Shown in pieces: positions 34,168-43,344 of a stretch of DNA of 64,000 bases. Below the pieces are notes generated by a model. It was given only the letters and a program-made list of their open reading frames with translations, searched no databases and was not told the origin of the DNA. A program made the translations under genes and the position numbers. The stretch comes from Salinicola socius (GTDB taxonomy: Bacteria > Pseudomonadota > Gammaproteobacteria > Pseudomonadales > Halomonadaceae), in contig NZ_MSDO01000021.1 of NCBI RefSeq assembly GCF_001937195.1, forward strand, positions 1-64,000, written 5' to 3'. Within the stretch, counting starts at the first letter, position 1. Each line of letters begins with the position of its first letter.

Positions 34168-35127
34168 ATGCGTCCTAGATTATGGATCCCCCTGGCGCTG
34201 GTAATGCTGCTGTCGCCGTTGACCGCGATGGCGGAAGTGGTGCAGCTGGATCGTATCGTCGCCGTGGTCAACGACGATGCCATCATGCACAGCCAGCTCG
34301 AACAGCGGGTCGCCCAGGCGCGCGACCAGCTCCAGGCCAACAACATCCAGATGCCGCCGGAGCGGGCGCTGGAGCGGCAGGTACTGGACCGCATGATCGT
34401 CGAGCAGATCGAGTTGCAGATGGCCGAGGATGCCAAGCTGAGCATCGACGAGACCCAGCTCAACAGCACCATGCGCGGCATTGCCGAGAACAACGGCATG
34501 AGCCTGGACGAGTTCGCGAACACGCTGGAGAAGCAGGGCCAGAACCTGGCCGAAGTCCGCGAGCAGGTCCGTCGCGAGCTGTTGATTCGCCAGGTCCAGC
34601 AGAGCCAGGTTGCCAGCAAGATTTCGGTATCGGACCGTGAAGTCGACCGCTTTCTGGCGCAGCGCGGCGAAAACAGCAACACCGCCTACCATCTGGCCCA
34701 GATCCTGATCGCCGTACCGCAGTCGCCGACGCCGGATCAGGTGACCCAGGCACAAAACGAAGCGCAGAAACTCTATCAGCAGCTGCAGGATGGTGCCGAT
34801 TTCCAGCAACTGGCCGTGGCCGAGTCGGACGACGCCCAGGCACTGCAGGGCGGTGATCTCGGTTGGCGCCAGGCGGCGCAGATTCCGTCGATCTTCGCCG
34901 ATGTCATTCCCGATCTCGCCAAGGGTGACGTCAGTGAACCGATTCGCAGCCCCAGCGGTTTCCATCTGGTCAAGCTGCTCGATACCCGTGGCGGTGACAG
35001 TCAGCAGATGAGCCGCGATCAGGCGAGCCAGGCAATCTTCCAGCGCAAGGTCAGTGACGAACTCGAGGCGTGGACACAGGAGATCCGTGCCAGCGCCTAC
35101 ATCGACAACCGTCTCGACGAGAATTGA
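34168..35127 (+). CDS. surA: Periplasmic chaperone SurA with a single PPIase domain
   Basis: SurA escorts unfolded outer-membrane proteins such as LptD to the BAM complex. The 319-residue product has a signal peptide (cleavage after AMA near 22), the SurA N-terminal domain (VQLDRIVAVVNDDAIMHSQL), one parvulin domain at about 172-278 (AYHLAQILIAVP, GGDLGWRQAAQIPSIF, IRSPSGFHLVKLLDTRG), and the C-terminal helix (ELEAWTQEIRASAYIDNRL). SurA usually has about 430 residues and two parvulin domains. The retained one resembles P1 of E. coli, so P2, the PPIase-active one there, seems to be missing. The sequence is not frameshifted. It shares one base with the pdxA start. Confidence 0.94.
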   Translation: MRPRLWIPLALVMLLSPLTAMAEVVQLDRIVAVVNDDAIMHSQLEQRVAQARDQLQANNIQMPPERALERQVLDRMIVEQIELQMAEDAKLSIDETQLNSTMRGIAENNGMSLDEFANTLEKQGQNLAEVREQVRRELLIRQVQQSQVASKISVSDREVDRFLAQRGENSNTAYHLAQILIAVPQSPTPDQVTQAQNEAQKLYQQLQDGADFQQLAVAESDDAQALQGGDLGWRQAAQIPSIFADVIPDLAKGDVSEPIRSPSGFHLVKLLDTRGGDSQQMSRDQASQAIFQRKVSDELEAWTQEIRASAYIDNRLDEN

Positions 35128-36134
35128 TGGCGGTGCCGGTACTGGCGTTGACGACCGGCGAGCCTGCCGGCATCGGCCCCGAGCTTGCCCTGGCGGTGGC
35201 GCGGGACTGGCAGCAGTTGGAGGCGACGGTGGTCGCCGTGGGGGATCCCGACCTGCTGGCCGAACGCGCCCGATTGCTGGGCTGGTCGGTCGAGCTGGAG
35301 GTTCTCGCCCCTGGCGATATGCTGCCGGCACCGGTCAATGGCCGACTGCCGGTGTGGCCGGTGTCGCTGGCAACGGCTTCGATTCCCGGTCGTCTCGATA
35401 CCGCCAATGCCGGCTACGTGCTCGAGACGCTGGATATCGCCGTCGATGCCTGCCAGCGGGGCTTCGCCGATGCCATGGTGACGGCGCCGCTGCACAAGGG
35501 CGTGATCATCGACGGCGGACTTGTCGGGTTTACCGGCCATACCGAGTACCTGCGGGATGCCTGCGGTGTCGAGGAGGTGGTGATGATGCTGGCTACCGAA
35601 CGCACCGGCAGGCCGCTGCGGGTGGCGTTGGCCACGACTCATCTGCCGCTTGCTCAGGTGTCGAATGCGATTACCGGCGCCGGTTTGACGCGCGTCACCC
35701 GTATTCTGGCGCAAGAGCTGACCCACCGCTTCGGCATCGCCTCTCCTCGGATACTGGTGTGCGGTCTCAACCCCCACGCGGGAGAAGACGGACACCTGGG
35801 TCGCGAGGAGCTGGAGATCATCACGCCCGCGCTGGACCGATTGCGTGACGAGGGTCTCGACCTGGTGGGTCCATTGCCTGCGGATACACTGTTCACGCCG
35901 CGCCATCTCGATCATGCCGATGCGGTGCTGGCGATGTATCACGATCAGGGCTTGCCGGTACTCAAGTATGCCGGGTTCGGGCAGGCCGCCAATATCACGC
36001 TGGGCCTCGGGATGGTGCGGACCTCGGTCGATCACGGCACCGCGCTCGATCTTGCCGGTAGCGGTCTTGCCGAGGTGGGCAGTCTGCGAGTCGCGCTGCA
36101 GGTGGCTCGGCAGATGGCAGTCCGCGTTCACTGA
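35127..36134 (+). CDS. pdxA: 4-hydroxythreonine-4-phosphate dehydrogenase PdxA
   Basis: NAD-dependent oxidation of 4-phosphohydroxy-L-threonine in the DXP-dependent pathway to pyridoxal 5'-phosphate. The 335-residue product has LALTTGEPAGIGPELAL, VTAPLHKGVI, the metal-ligand segment FTGHTEYLRDACG, GLNPHAGEDGHLGREE and MYHDQGLPVLKYAGFG. ATG 35127 overlaps the surA TGA (TGATG), so translation is coupled. The surA-pdxA-rsmA-apaG-apaH order matches the classic enterobacterial operon. Confidence 0.96.
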   Translation: MAVPVLALTTGEPAGIGPELALAVARDWQQLEATVVAVGDPDLLAERARLLGWSVELEVLAPGDMLPAPVNGRLPVWPVSLATASIPGRLDTANAGYVLETLDIAVDACQRGFADAMVTAPLHKGVIIDGGLVGFTGHTEYLRDACGVEEVVMMLATERTGRPLRVALATTHLPLAQVSNAITGAGLTRVTRILAQELTHRFGIASPRILVCGLNPHAGEDGHLGREELEIITPALDRLRDEGLDLVGPLPADTLFTPRHLDHADAVLAMYHDQGLPVLKYAGFGQAANITLGLGMVRTSVDHGTALDLAGSGLAEVGSLRVALQVARQMAVRVH

Positions 36135-36149
36135 AGGAATTCGTTTTTC

Positions 36150-36998
36150 ATGTCTACACGCTCTTCCGAACGTTCTCCGATGCCTCGCGCCCGGAAACGG
36201 TTCGGTCAGAATTTTCTCCGCGATGGCGGGGTGATCTCGCGCATCGTGCGTGCCATCGCCCCGCGTGCCGGAGACCGGCTGATCGAGATCGGTCCCGGTC
36301 AGGGCGCGCTCACCGGTCCGATACTCGACGCCGCCGGCGCGCTGGAAGTGATCGAGCTCGACCGCGACCTGATCCCTGGCTTGCGGGTGCAGTTTTACGA
36401 CTACCCCGAGTTCACGATCCACGAGGGCGACGCGCTCAAGTTCGATTTCCTCGAGCTGTCCCGACAGGACGGACGCCCGCTGCGAGTGGTAGGCAATCTG
36501 CCCTACAACATCTCGACGCCATTGATCTTTCATCTGCTGACGGCACGTGGCGCCATTGCCGACATGCACTTCATGCTGCAGAAAGAGGTCGTCGAGCGTC
36601 TCGCCGCCGAGCCCGGCGGGCCAGATTGGGGCCGACTGTCGGTGATGACCCAGTATCACTGCGAGGTCGAGTCGCTGTTCGTCGTGCCGCCCGGTGCGTT
36701 CGTGCCGCAGCCCAAGGTCGATTCGGCGATCGTCAGGTTGACGCCGTTCGCCGAGCCGCCGTGGCCGGCCAACGACGAGAGGCATTTCGCCGATGTGGTA
36801 CGACAGGCATTCGGTCAGCGACGAAAGACGTTGCGCAACAACCTCAAGGGGACCATCGAGGCCGACGCGCTGGCGTCGCTGGGGATCGACCCCGGCCGTC
36901 GTCCGCAGACGCTGAGCGTCGAAGAGCTGGTCGCCATCAGCAATCATCTGACCGGCCACCAGTCGGAGAGCCATTCCGCGACGGAGAAGACTTCATGA
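36150..36998 (+). CDS. rsmA: 16S rRNA dimethyladenosine transferase RsmA (KsgA)
   Basis: Dimethylates A1518 and A1519 in helix 45 of 16S rRNA, a late step of 30S assembly. The 282-residue product has RKRFGQNFLRDGGVISRIV, SAM-binding IEIGPGQGALTGPIL, and the catalytic VVGNLPYNISTPLIFHLL (NLPY motif). An AAGGAA site precedes ATG 36150. Its stop overlaps the apaG start by 4 bp. Confidence 0.96.
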   Translation: MSTRSSERSPMPRARKRFGQNFLRDGGVISRIVRAIAPRAGDRLIEIGPGQGALTGPILDAAGALEVIELDRDLIPGLRVQFYDYPEFTIHEGDALKFDFLELSRQDGRPLRVVGNLPYNISTPLIFHLLTARGAIADMHFMLQKEVVERLAAEPGGPDWGRLSVMTQYHCEVESLFVVPPGAFVPQPKVDSAIVRLTPFAEPPWPANDERHFADVVRQAFGQRRKTLRNNLKGTIEADALASLGIDPGRRPQTLSVEELVAISNHLTGHQSESHSATEKTS

Positions 36999-37378
36999 GC
37001 GAGACCGCTCCCGTTATCACGGTCGACGTCGAGCCGTCGTTTCGCGAGGACGAGTCCTCGCCCAACGACAAACGTTTCGTGTTCAGCTACACGGTGACCG
37101 TGCACAATCGATCCGACCACAGCGTGCAGCTGCTGTCGCGCTACTGGAAGATCACCCAGGGTCACGGCAAGGTTCAGGAAGTGCGCGGCAACGGCGTGGT
37201 CGGCAAGCAGCCGACCATTACCGCCGGGCACAGTTTCCGTTACACCAGTCGCGCGGTGATCGAGTGCCCCGTGGGCGTCATGCAGGGCAGCTACACCTGT
37301 ATCGATCTCTCCAGCCAGGCTTCATTCGACGTCGCCATCGCGCCGTTTCGCCTGGCCGGCCCCAATCAGGTTCACTGA
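36995..37378 (+). CDS. apaG: ApaG protein (Co2+/Mg2+ efflux-associated)
   Basis: The 127-residue product has the fibronectin-III-like ApaG fold: VEPSFREDESSPNDKRFVFSY, LLSRYWKITQGHGKVQEVRG and GVVGKQPTITAGHSFRYTS. In Salmonella, ApaG was linked to Co2+ resistance and Mg2+ efflux; the molecular role is unclear. It is coupled to rsmA by an ATGA overlap. Confidence 0.95.
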   Translation: MSETAPVITVDVEPSFREDESSPNDKRFVFSYTVTVHNRSDHSVQLLSRYWKITQGHGKVQEVRGNGVVGKQPTITAGHSFRYTSRAVIECPVGVMQGSYTCIDLSSQASFDVAIAPFRLAGPNQVH

Positions 37379-37413
37379 CCGGACGAAGTCGCGTCTCAAT
37401 CACAAGGAAGCGT

Positions 37414-38244
37414 ATGGCGACCTACGCAATCGGCGATCTGCACGGCTGTTACGTGGAATTCGAGACCTTGCTGGAAAAGCTCGATTTTTCGCCTTCCCGC
37501 GATCATCTGTGGCTGACCGGCGATCTGGTCAATCGCGGCCCCGATTCGCTCGGCTGTCTGCGCCGGAGTGTTGCGCTGGGCAGTGCCGCCAGTGTGGTGC
37601 TTGGCAACCACGATCTGCATCTGCTGGCGGTGGCACGGGGGCACGGCAAGCTCAAGCGCAACGATACCCTGACCGACATTCTGGAGGCCCCGGATCGGCC
37701 GGAGATGCTGGAATGGCTGCGCCGCCAGCCGTTGCTGATTGCCGATCATGAGCGTGGCTACGTGATGACTCACGCCGGACTTTTGCCCCAGTGGTCGATC
37801 GCCCAGGCAAGCGAACTGGCTGCCGAGGCGGAGGCGGTCTTGCGCGGTGACGATGTCGATGATTTTCTGAGCGTGATGTACGGAAATCGGCCGGCTCGAT
37901 TCACGCCTGATCTGACCGGCGAGGATCGCATTCGAGCCATCGTCAACGTCTTTTCCCGTATGCGCTTCATCGCCGACGACGGCACGCTGGATTTCGCTGC
38001 CAAGGAAGGGCTGGACAGCACGCCTGAGGGTTACGCGCCCTGGTTTACCTATCCGCGGGAGGACGACCCGGCTGGCGATCGGAGGCTCACGCTGCTGTTC
38101 GGGCACTGGGCGGCGCTGGAGGGGCGCACGCCGGATGCGCAGGTCGACGTCCGGGCGCTGGATACCGGCTGCGTCTGGGGCGGTTCGCTGACCGCTCTCG
38201 ATCTCGGCAGCGGTGAACGGATCGCCGTGCCCGCCAGCCGCTGA
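37414..38244 (+). CDS. apaH: Symmetrical bis(5'-nucleosyl)-tetraphosphatase ApaH
   Basis: Hydrolyses Ap4A to two ADP and removes Np4 caps from bacterial RNA. The 276-residue product belongs to the calcineurin-like phosphoesterases: YAIGDLHGCYVEFETLL, LTGDLVNRGPDSLGCL, VLGNHDLHLLAVARG, and YVMTHAGLLPQWS supply the metal ligands. ATG 37414 has AAGGAAG just upstream. Confidence 0.96.
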   Translation: MATYAIGDLHGCYVEFETLLEKLDFSPSRDHLWLTGDLVNRGPDSLGCLRRSVALGSAASVVLGNHDLHLLAVARGHGKLKRNDTLTDILEAPDRPEMLEWLRRQPLLIADHERGYVMTHAGLLPQWSIAQASELAAEAEAVLRGDDVDDFLSVMYGNRPARFTPDLTGEDRIRAIVNVFSRMRFIADDGTLDFAAKEGLDSTPEGYAPWFTYPREDDPAGDRRLTLLFGHWAALEGRTPDAQVDVRALDTGCVWGGSLTALDLGSGERIAVPASR

Positions 38245-38358
38245 GATGCCCGGGGATTGCCGTCCACAAGCGGATCTTGTTCAAAGTTCAGCCTTTTCAA
38301 CGCCGGTCCTAGCCAGACCCCCGTTTCTTTCAGAGCCTAGCCCTTTCAGGAGTGAGCC

Positions 38359-38685
38359 ATGACCCCGTCCTTCGAACATCTCGACCCGACGACGCTGGCG
38401 CAATGGCTGAGCGAAAGGCGCCCGTTGCAGCTGGTGGATATCCGCGATCCGTTGAGTTTCGCCCAGGGGCACATACCCGGCAGTCGTCATCTCGACAACA
38501 CCACGGTGGCCGAACTGGTGGACAAGACGCCCAGCGACACGCCCGTGGTGGTGGTCTGCTATCACGGCCACTCCAGTCAACAGGCCGCGAGCTGGCTCGC
38601 TGGCCAGGGCTTCGACGAAGTCTATAGCCTGGATGGCGGCTTCGTGGACTGGGCGCATCGCCGGCCCGACAGCGTCGAACGTTAG
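38359..38685 (+). CDS. glpE: Thiosulfate sulfurtransferase GlpE (single-domain rhodanese)
   Basis: Transfers sulfane sulfur from thiosulfate to cyanide or thioredoxin. The 108-residue single rhodanese domain has VDIRDPLSFAQGHIPGSRHL and the active-site loop VVCYHGHSSQQAA with the catalytic Cys near 70. The name follows E. coli GlpE, which has similar length and loop. No glp genes are nearby. Confidence 0.93.
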   Translation: MTPSFEHLDPTTLAQWLSERRPLQLVDIRDPLSFAQGHIPGSRHLDNTTVAELVDKTPSDTPVVVVCYHGHSSQQAASWLAGQGFDEVYSLDGGFVDWAHRRPDSVER

Positions 38686-38718
38686 ATTGCCGCACGGCAC
38701 CCAACCCGGAGTCAGACG

Positions 38719-39888
38719 ATGAAGCCGCAACCCGATCCACATCCCGATCCTCGCCTCAGTGGGCTGGATGTCTACCTGGTCGGCGGCGCCGTACGCGACG
38801 CTCGCCTCGGCTGGCCGGTCGGCGATCGCGACTGGGTCGTGGTGGGTACCACGCCGGAAACCATGCGCCAGCGCGGATTCAAGTCCGTCGGTCGGGATTT
38901 TCCGGTGTTCCTGCATCCCGATACCCATGAGGAGTATGCGCTGGCCCGCACCGAGCGCAAGCAGGGCCACGGCTACACCGGATTCGAGATTCACGCGAGC
39001 CCCGACGTGACGCTGGAAGCCGATCTCGCACGGCGTGACTTCACCGTCAACGCCATGGCCGAGACGCCGGCGGGCGAGCTGATCGACCCCTACGGTGGCG
39101 CGGCCGACCTCGAGGCCGGACTGCTCAAGCATGTGTCGTCGGCGTTTGTGGAAGACCCCTTGCGGGTACTGCGAGCGGCCCGTTTTCTGGCTCGCTACCG
39201 CCGGCTCGGCTTCACCATCGCACCGGAAACCCGGGCGCTGATGTGTCAGCTGGTGGCCAGTGACGAGATGCGCCATCTGGTCGCCGAGCGCGTCTGGACC
39301 GAGACCCACAAGGCGTTGGGAGAAGCCGATCCCGCGGCCTATTTCCAGACACTGGAATCCTGTGGCGCCCTGGCAGTGCTGATGCCGCCCCTGTCGACCC
39401 CGATGTTGGAGCGTGCGCTGGATCGACTCGCGCACGTACCCGATGAGTCGGCTGATTACCCCTTGTCGCTGTGGCGCTGGGCCCGGCTCGGCGAGCACCT
39501 CGAGGACGACGAGCAGTCCCGGCTCAATGACGTCGTCAAGGCGCCCAACGCCTTTCGTGACGCCATGCGTCTGGCGGCGCTGTCATATCGATTGCGTCAG
39601 CAGATCGACGGAGTGCGTCCCGATGGCGCGGAGGATCGCACCGGGGCGATCATGGCCTGGCTCGACGCGATCGATGCCTGGCGCCGACCGGGACGGGTGG
39701 CACCGTTGCTCTCCTTGATCGCGCATGAAGACGGGGAGCTGGCGGACGACCTGGCGCTGGCCTGGCGACTCGCCTCGCAGATCCTGCCCCAGGCGCTTCT
39801 CGACGAAGGTTTTCGCGGCGCCGAGCTGGGCGAAGCGCTGTCACGCCGACGCGAGGCAACGGTGCGGGAAGCGCTGGAAGCACGCTGA
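38719..39888 (+). CDS. cca: CCA tRNA nucleotidyltransferase without HD domain
   Basis: Adds or repairs the CCA 3' end of tRNA. The 389-residue class II enzyme has [26 protein letters not shown] with the catalytic Asp pair, [26 protein letters not shown] and the neck region. The segment that would carry the HD phosphohydrolase in E. coli Cca has no His-Asp pair, so this copy probably lacks the phosphatase activities, as in some pseudomonad enzymes. An open frame ends at 39888 and a hairpin follows. Confidence 0.94.
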   Translation: MKPQPDPHPDPRLSGLDVYLVGGAVRDARLGWPVGDRDWVVVGTTPETMRQRGFKSVGRDFPVFLHPDTHEEYALARTERKQGHGYTGFEIHASPDVTLEADLARRDFTVNAMAETPAGELIDPYGGAADLEAGLLKHVSSAFVEDPLRVLRAARFLARYRRLGFTIAPETRALMCQLVASDEMRHLVAERVWTETHKALGEADPAAYFQTLESCGALAVLMPPLSTPMLERALDRLAHVPDESADYPLSLWRWARLGEHLEDDEQSRLNDVVKAPNAFRDAMRLAALSYRLRQQIDGVRPDGAEDRTGAIMAWLDAIDAWRRPGRVAPLLSLIAHEDGELADDLALAWRLASQILPQALLDEGFRGAELGEALSRRREATVREALEAR

Positions 39889-39911
39889 ATAGAGACCCAC
39901 GACGGCACACG

Positions 39912-39946
39912 AAAACGCCCGCTGCGTGGTTTCACACGGCGGGCGT
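39912..39946 (-). terminator. Terminator of gntP (minus strand), shared gap with cca
   Basis: GCGGGCGT (39939-39946) pairs with ACGCCCGC (39915-39922), with further CG-rich pairing inside. On the minus strand the stem is followed by TTTT (39915-39912), so it stops gntP transcription. On the plus strand it may also help end cca. Confidence 0.75.
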
Positions 39947-39969
39947 CTTGCATCAGGCCAGCTTGTTTC

Positions 39970-41316
39970 CTAGATGAAAAAACCGATGATCAGCGCCATG
40001 ACGAGGCCAGTCAGGCCGATGATGGTCTCCATCACCGTCCAGCTTCTCAGCGTCTGTGCTTCGGTGAGACCGAAGTAGCGGTTGACCAGCCAGAATCCGG
40101 AGTCGTTGACGTGGCTCAGCACCGTGGCGCCGGAGGCGATCGAGATCACCAGCAGGCCGAGCACCGGGCCGTCGAGATTGAGCGTGGTGATCACCGGCGC
40201 CATCAGCCCGGCCGCGGTGATCATGGCGACCGTGGCCGACCCCTGGATCACGCGAACCGCAGCGGAGATCAGAAACGCCAGCAGGATCGGCGGCAGGGCG
40301 CTCTCGGCCATGATGTTGCCCATCACCTCGCCGACGCCGGAGTCGATCAGCACCTGCTTGAACACCCCGCCGGCACCGGTGACCAGAATGATGATACCGG
40401 CCGGTTCCAGCGCCTTGGTGGCGACTTCCATGACCTGTTCCCGCGTCATGCCGCGACGCGTGCCCAGCAACGTGAAGGCAAGCAGGGTGGCCAGCGTCAG
40501 CGCGACGAACGGATGACCCAGGAAGGTCAAGGCAGCCAGCACCGGGCTATCTTCCGGCAGGATGAAGCCGGACACGGTATTGAGCACGATCAGTGCCAGC
40601 GGCAGCAGGATGATCGACAGGATCAGCTTGAAGCTGGGCAGACCGCTGGTATCGATATCGTTTTTCGGCAGCTCCATGTATTCGGGAATCTGGGCGTCGA
40701 TACGCTTGGCGATCCAGCGGCCGAATAGCGGGCCGGCGATGATCATGGCCGGCAGGCCGCAGATCGCGCCGAACAGAATCACGTAACCGAGATCGGCGCC
40801 GATCAGTTTGGCGACGGCGATCGGACCCGGTGTCGGCGGAATGAACGAGTGCGTCACGGCAAGTCCCGCCAGCAGCGGAATGCCGTAGTAGAGCAGCGAG
40901 CGCCCGGTGCGGCGGGTCAGGGCATAGATCAGCGGCACCAGAATGATGAACGCGACGTCGAGAAACACCGGTATCGCCACCAGAAAGCCGGTAACGCCCA
41001 TCGCCCACTGAGAACGGTCCTCGCCGAACTTGTCGAGCAGCGTGCTGGCCAGACGGTCGACGCCGCCCGAGACCTCCAGCATCTTGCCGAACATGGCCCC
41101 CAGACCAACGACGGTGGCGACGAAGCCCAACGTGCCACCCATGCCTTTTTCGACGGTATCCAGCAACTGATCGACGCCCATGCCGGTAAACAGCCCGACC
41201 AGCCCGCTGACGACGAGCAGGGCGACAAACGCGTGCAAGCGCAGTTTCATGACCAGATAGAGCAGCACGATGATGCTGCCCAGCGCGGCGAGTATCAGGG
41301 ATGTGGGGCTATCCAT
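39970..41316 (-). CDS. gntP: Gluconate:H+ symporter, GntP family
   Basis: Inner-membrane uptake of gluconate (or a related sugar acid). The 448-residue product has about 12-14 hydrophobic helices and GntP signatures: VVGLGAMFGKMLEVSGGVDRL, LAVTHSFIPPTPGPIAVAKLIGADLG, and ASGATVLSHVNDSGFWLVNRYF. ATG 41316 (MDSPTSLILAALG) is preferred over an upstream alternative at 41343. A GntR-type operator lies about 95 bp upstream (41411-41424). It is divergent from gntK, so the two make a gluconate uptake and phosphorylation unit. Confidence 0.94.
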   Translation of the reverse strand: MDSPTSLILAALGSIIVLLYLVMKLRLHAFVALLVVSGLVGLFTGMGVDQLLDTVEKGMGGTLGFVATVVGLGAMFGKMLEVSGGVDRLASTLLDKFGEDRSQWAMGVTGFLVAIPVFLDVAFIILVPLIYALTRRTGRSLLYYGIPLLAGLAVTHSFIPPTPGPIAVAKLIGADLGYVILFGAICGLPAMIIAGPLFGRWIAKRIDAQIPEYMELPKNDIDTSGLPSFKLILSIILLPLALIVLNTVSGFILPEDSPVLAALTFLGHPFVALTLATLLAFTLLGTRRGMTREQVMEVATKALEPAGIIILVTGAGGVFKQVLIDSGVGEVMGNIMAESALPPILLAFLISAAVRVIQGSATVAMITAAGLMAPVITTLNLDGPVLGLLVISIASGATVLSHVNDSGFWLVNRYFGLTEAQTLRSWTVMETIIGLTGLVMALIIGFFI

Positions 41317-41410
41317 GGCAACGAAAATCCTTGGTGGGAGCACACGACGTCAGGGCCGGATATACACCCTTGGTGGCGTTGTGCTTCGCAGTGGAGTTGG
41401 CGAAAATGAA

Positions 41411-41424
41411 TGTTACCGGTAACA
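41411..41424. promoter_or_regulatory. GntR operator (TGTTACCGGTAACA) between gntP and gntK
   Basis: A perfect 14-bp palindrome whose core TTACCGGTAA equals the known E. coli GntR operator. It lies in the divergent gntP-gntK gap, so one bound repressor could control both genes. A second 12-bp palindrome, CACCTAAAGGTG, lies at 41442-41453 and may be a further regulatory element. Confidence 0.85.
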
Positions 41425-41604
41425 AGTTGGTCCCAACAATGCACCTAAAGGTGTAGAGACAACGCTGGTCGAATCGGTTTAGGGCAATGGATCATTGGGC
41501 CCGATTCAGGTCGCCAGGTGGATCAGCGAGGCGAACCGAAGTGATCGTCTGGATTTGGATCACTGACGCACGAATCACACATGCATCAATCGGAAGGCAA
41601 AGTC

Positions 41605-42150
41605 ATGGACGCAAAGATGGGTCAACGCATCGTCGTGATGGGCGTATCGAGCTGCGGCAAGACCGAGGTCGGGCAGCGGCTGGCGACGGCGCTGGGCGGG
41701 CGGTTCCTGGATGGCGACGACTACCACTCGCCGGAGAGCGTCGCCAAGATGTCGCGCGGCGAACCTCTCGACGACGAGGATCGGAGCGGTTGGCTGCACC
41801 GGCTGGCAGACTTCCTGGCCGAAGCCCGGGCGCAGGGCGAAACGCTGGTCATCGGCTGCTCGGCGCTCAAGCGACGCTATCGCGATACGCTGCGCAGGGG
41901 CGATGGCGCACTCACCTTCGTCCACCTCGCCGGGAGTCGCGAACTGTTGCTGCAGCGCATCCAGTCGCGCCGGGATCACTTCTTCAAAGGTGAGGCGATG
42001 CTCGATAGCCAACTGGCCACGCTCGAGCCGCCGGGTGATGATGAAGCCGTCACCGTCGATATTGCCGGTACTCTCGATCAGGTGGTCAACGAAGCGGTGT
42101 TGAAGCTCGAAAAACGCTTTCTCGCCAGCGAGCGACCAACTGGCCAATAA
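41605..42150 (+). CDS. gntK: Gluconokinase
   Basis: ATP-dependent phosphorylation of gluconate to 6-phosphogluconate, entering the Entner-Doudoroff or pentose-phosphate routes. The 181-residue product has the shikimate-kinase-like fold: P-loop VMGVSSCGKTEVGQRLA, FLDGDDYHSPESVAKMSRGEPL, and CSALKRRYRDTLR. The loop reads SSCGKT where E. coli has SGSGKS. ATG 41605 is chosen for the GGAAGG about 8 nt upstream; an in-frame ATG at 41581 lacks one. Confidence 0.95.
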   Translation: MDAKMGQRIVVMGVSSCGKTEVGQRLATALGGRFLDGDDYHSPESVAKMSRGEPLDDEDRSGWLHRLADFLAEARAQGETLVIGCSALKRRYRDTLRRGDGALTFVHLAGSRELLLQRIQSRRDHFFKGEAMLDSQLATLEPPGDDEAVTVDIAGTLDQVVNEAVLKLEKRFLASERPTGQ

Positions 42151-42202
42151 GCCGGGCCATGAGGCGGGCAACGGCCGCAGAAACGCGGAATCGGGAGCGC
42201 CT

Positions 42203-43210
42203 TCACAAACTGCCGCCGCGTCGGATCCGGAAGCCGAGGTCCTCGCTGGCCGGCTGTAGCGGCGCTCCCTGCAGACGGGCCAGCAGACGCCTGGCGATGG
42301 TGTCGCCGATAAGGCGGCGGGGCGTGACGACCGTCGCCAGTGGCGGTGAGGTCGCCTCGGTGATGTCCAGGCCATTGAAGCCCGCCAGCGCCAGCTGATC
42401 CGGGACGTTCATACGACGTCTCTGACACTCGAACAGCGCCCCGGCGGCGAGATCGTCGTTACCGCAAAAGATACCCTCCAGATCCGGCCAGCGATCGAGC
42501 ATGGACGCTAGCATCTCTCCGCCCAGTCGGTAGGAGGAGGGGTGCGGCGTCGTCAGGCAGCGTTCGGTCGACAATCCCGCTTGCTGCATGGCCGTCTCCC
42601 ACCCCGCCATGCGCAGCTGCGCGCGATGGTCCATGCGTGCGCCGAGAAAACCGACGCGCCGATACCCCTGATCGAGAAACGTCTGCGTCATCGCCTTGCC
42701 GGCCTGGTGCTGGTCGAGTCCGACGTTGATGTCCAGCGGCGTTTCGGTCAGTTCCAATGTCTCGACCACCGGTATCCGTGCCTGCCTCAGCAGGCGGCAA
42801 GCGTGGCCGGTATGCCGGGAGCCGGGAAGAATCAGTGCCTCCACGCCGTAACGCAGGTAGGTGTCGATCAGCCGTTCTTCCTCGAGAATCGAGTAGCCGG
42901 TGTGCCCGATCAACACCTGATAACCGGCTTCACTCAATCCTTCCTCGATCCCCCGCTGAATTTCCGAGAACACCGAATTGGAGAGCGAAGGGATCAGCAG
43001 GGCGACGCTGTGCGATCGCCCGCTCGCCAGCGCGCCGGCGGAATGATTGGGAATGTAGCCGAGCTCGTCGATGGCGGATTCGATGCGGAGTTGCAGCGTT
43101 GCAGAGACGAGATGGGGCTCGCGCAGGGCGCGCGACACTGTGATCTTGGTGACGCCGACACGTTCGGCAATGTGCTGAAGCGTCACCCGCCCAGAGGAAC
43201 GACGCGGCAT
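42203..43210 (-). CDS. gntR: Gluconate-operon repressor, LacI family
   Basis: The 335-residue LacI/GalR-type repressor has an HTH (VTLQHIAERVGVTKITVSRAL) at about 8-28 and a periplasmic-binding-protein-like effector domain. Gluconate or 6-phosphogluconate is the likely inducer, by homology with E. coli GntR. ATG 43210 (MPRRSSGRVTLQ) gives the proper N-terminus. It lies downstream of gntK, convergent with it. A GntR operator 35-46 bp before its start points to autoregulation. Confidence 0.93.
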   Translation of the reverse strand: MPRRSSGRVTLQHIAERVGVTKITVSRALREPHLVSATLQLRIESAIDELGYIPNHSAGALASGRSHSVALLIPSLSNSVFSEIQRGIEEGLSEAGYQVLIGHTGYSILEEERLIDTYLRYGVEALILPGSRHTGHACRLLRQARIPVVETLELTETPLDINVGLDQHQAGKAMTQTFLDQGYRRVGFLGARMDHRAQLRMAGWETAMQQAGLSTERCLTTPHPSSYRLGGEMLASMLDRWPDLEGIFCGNDDLAAGALFECQRRRMNVPDQLALAGFNGLDITEATSPPLATVVTPRRLIGDTIARRLLARLQGAPLQPASEDLGFRIRRGGSL

Positions 43211-43244
43211 GACAATCCCTGGAGGTCGATTTTTATGGTCGGCT

Positions 43245-43256
43245 GTTACCGGTAAC
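43245..43256. promoter_or_regulatory. GntR operator (GTTACCGGTAAC) upstream of gntR
   Basis: A perfect 12-bp palindrome with the same TTACCGGTAA core as the gntP-gntK site. It lies 35-46 bp upstream of the gntR start codon on the minus strand, as expected for autorepression. Confidence 0.82.
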
Positions 43257-43344
43257 TTTCGAAGGAGATTACCATGCAGGCCCTGACGAACTCCGTAGGG
43301 CCATAGTCGTAGAGAAGACATCGAACGAAGCCTTCATGGCGCGA

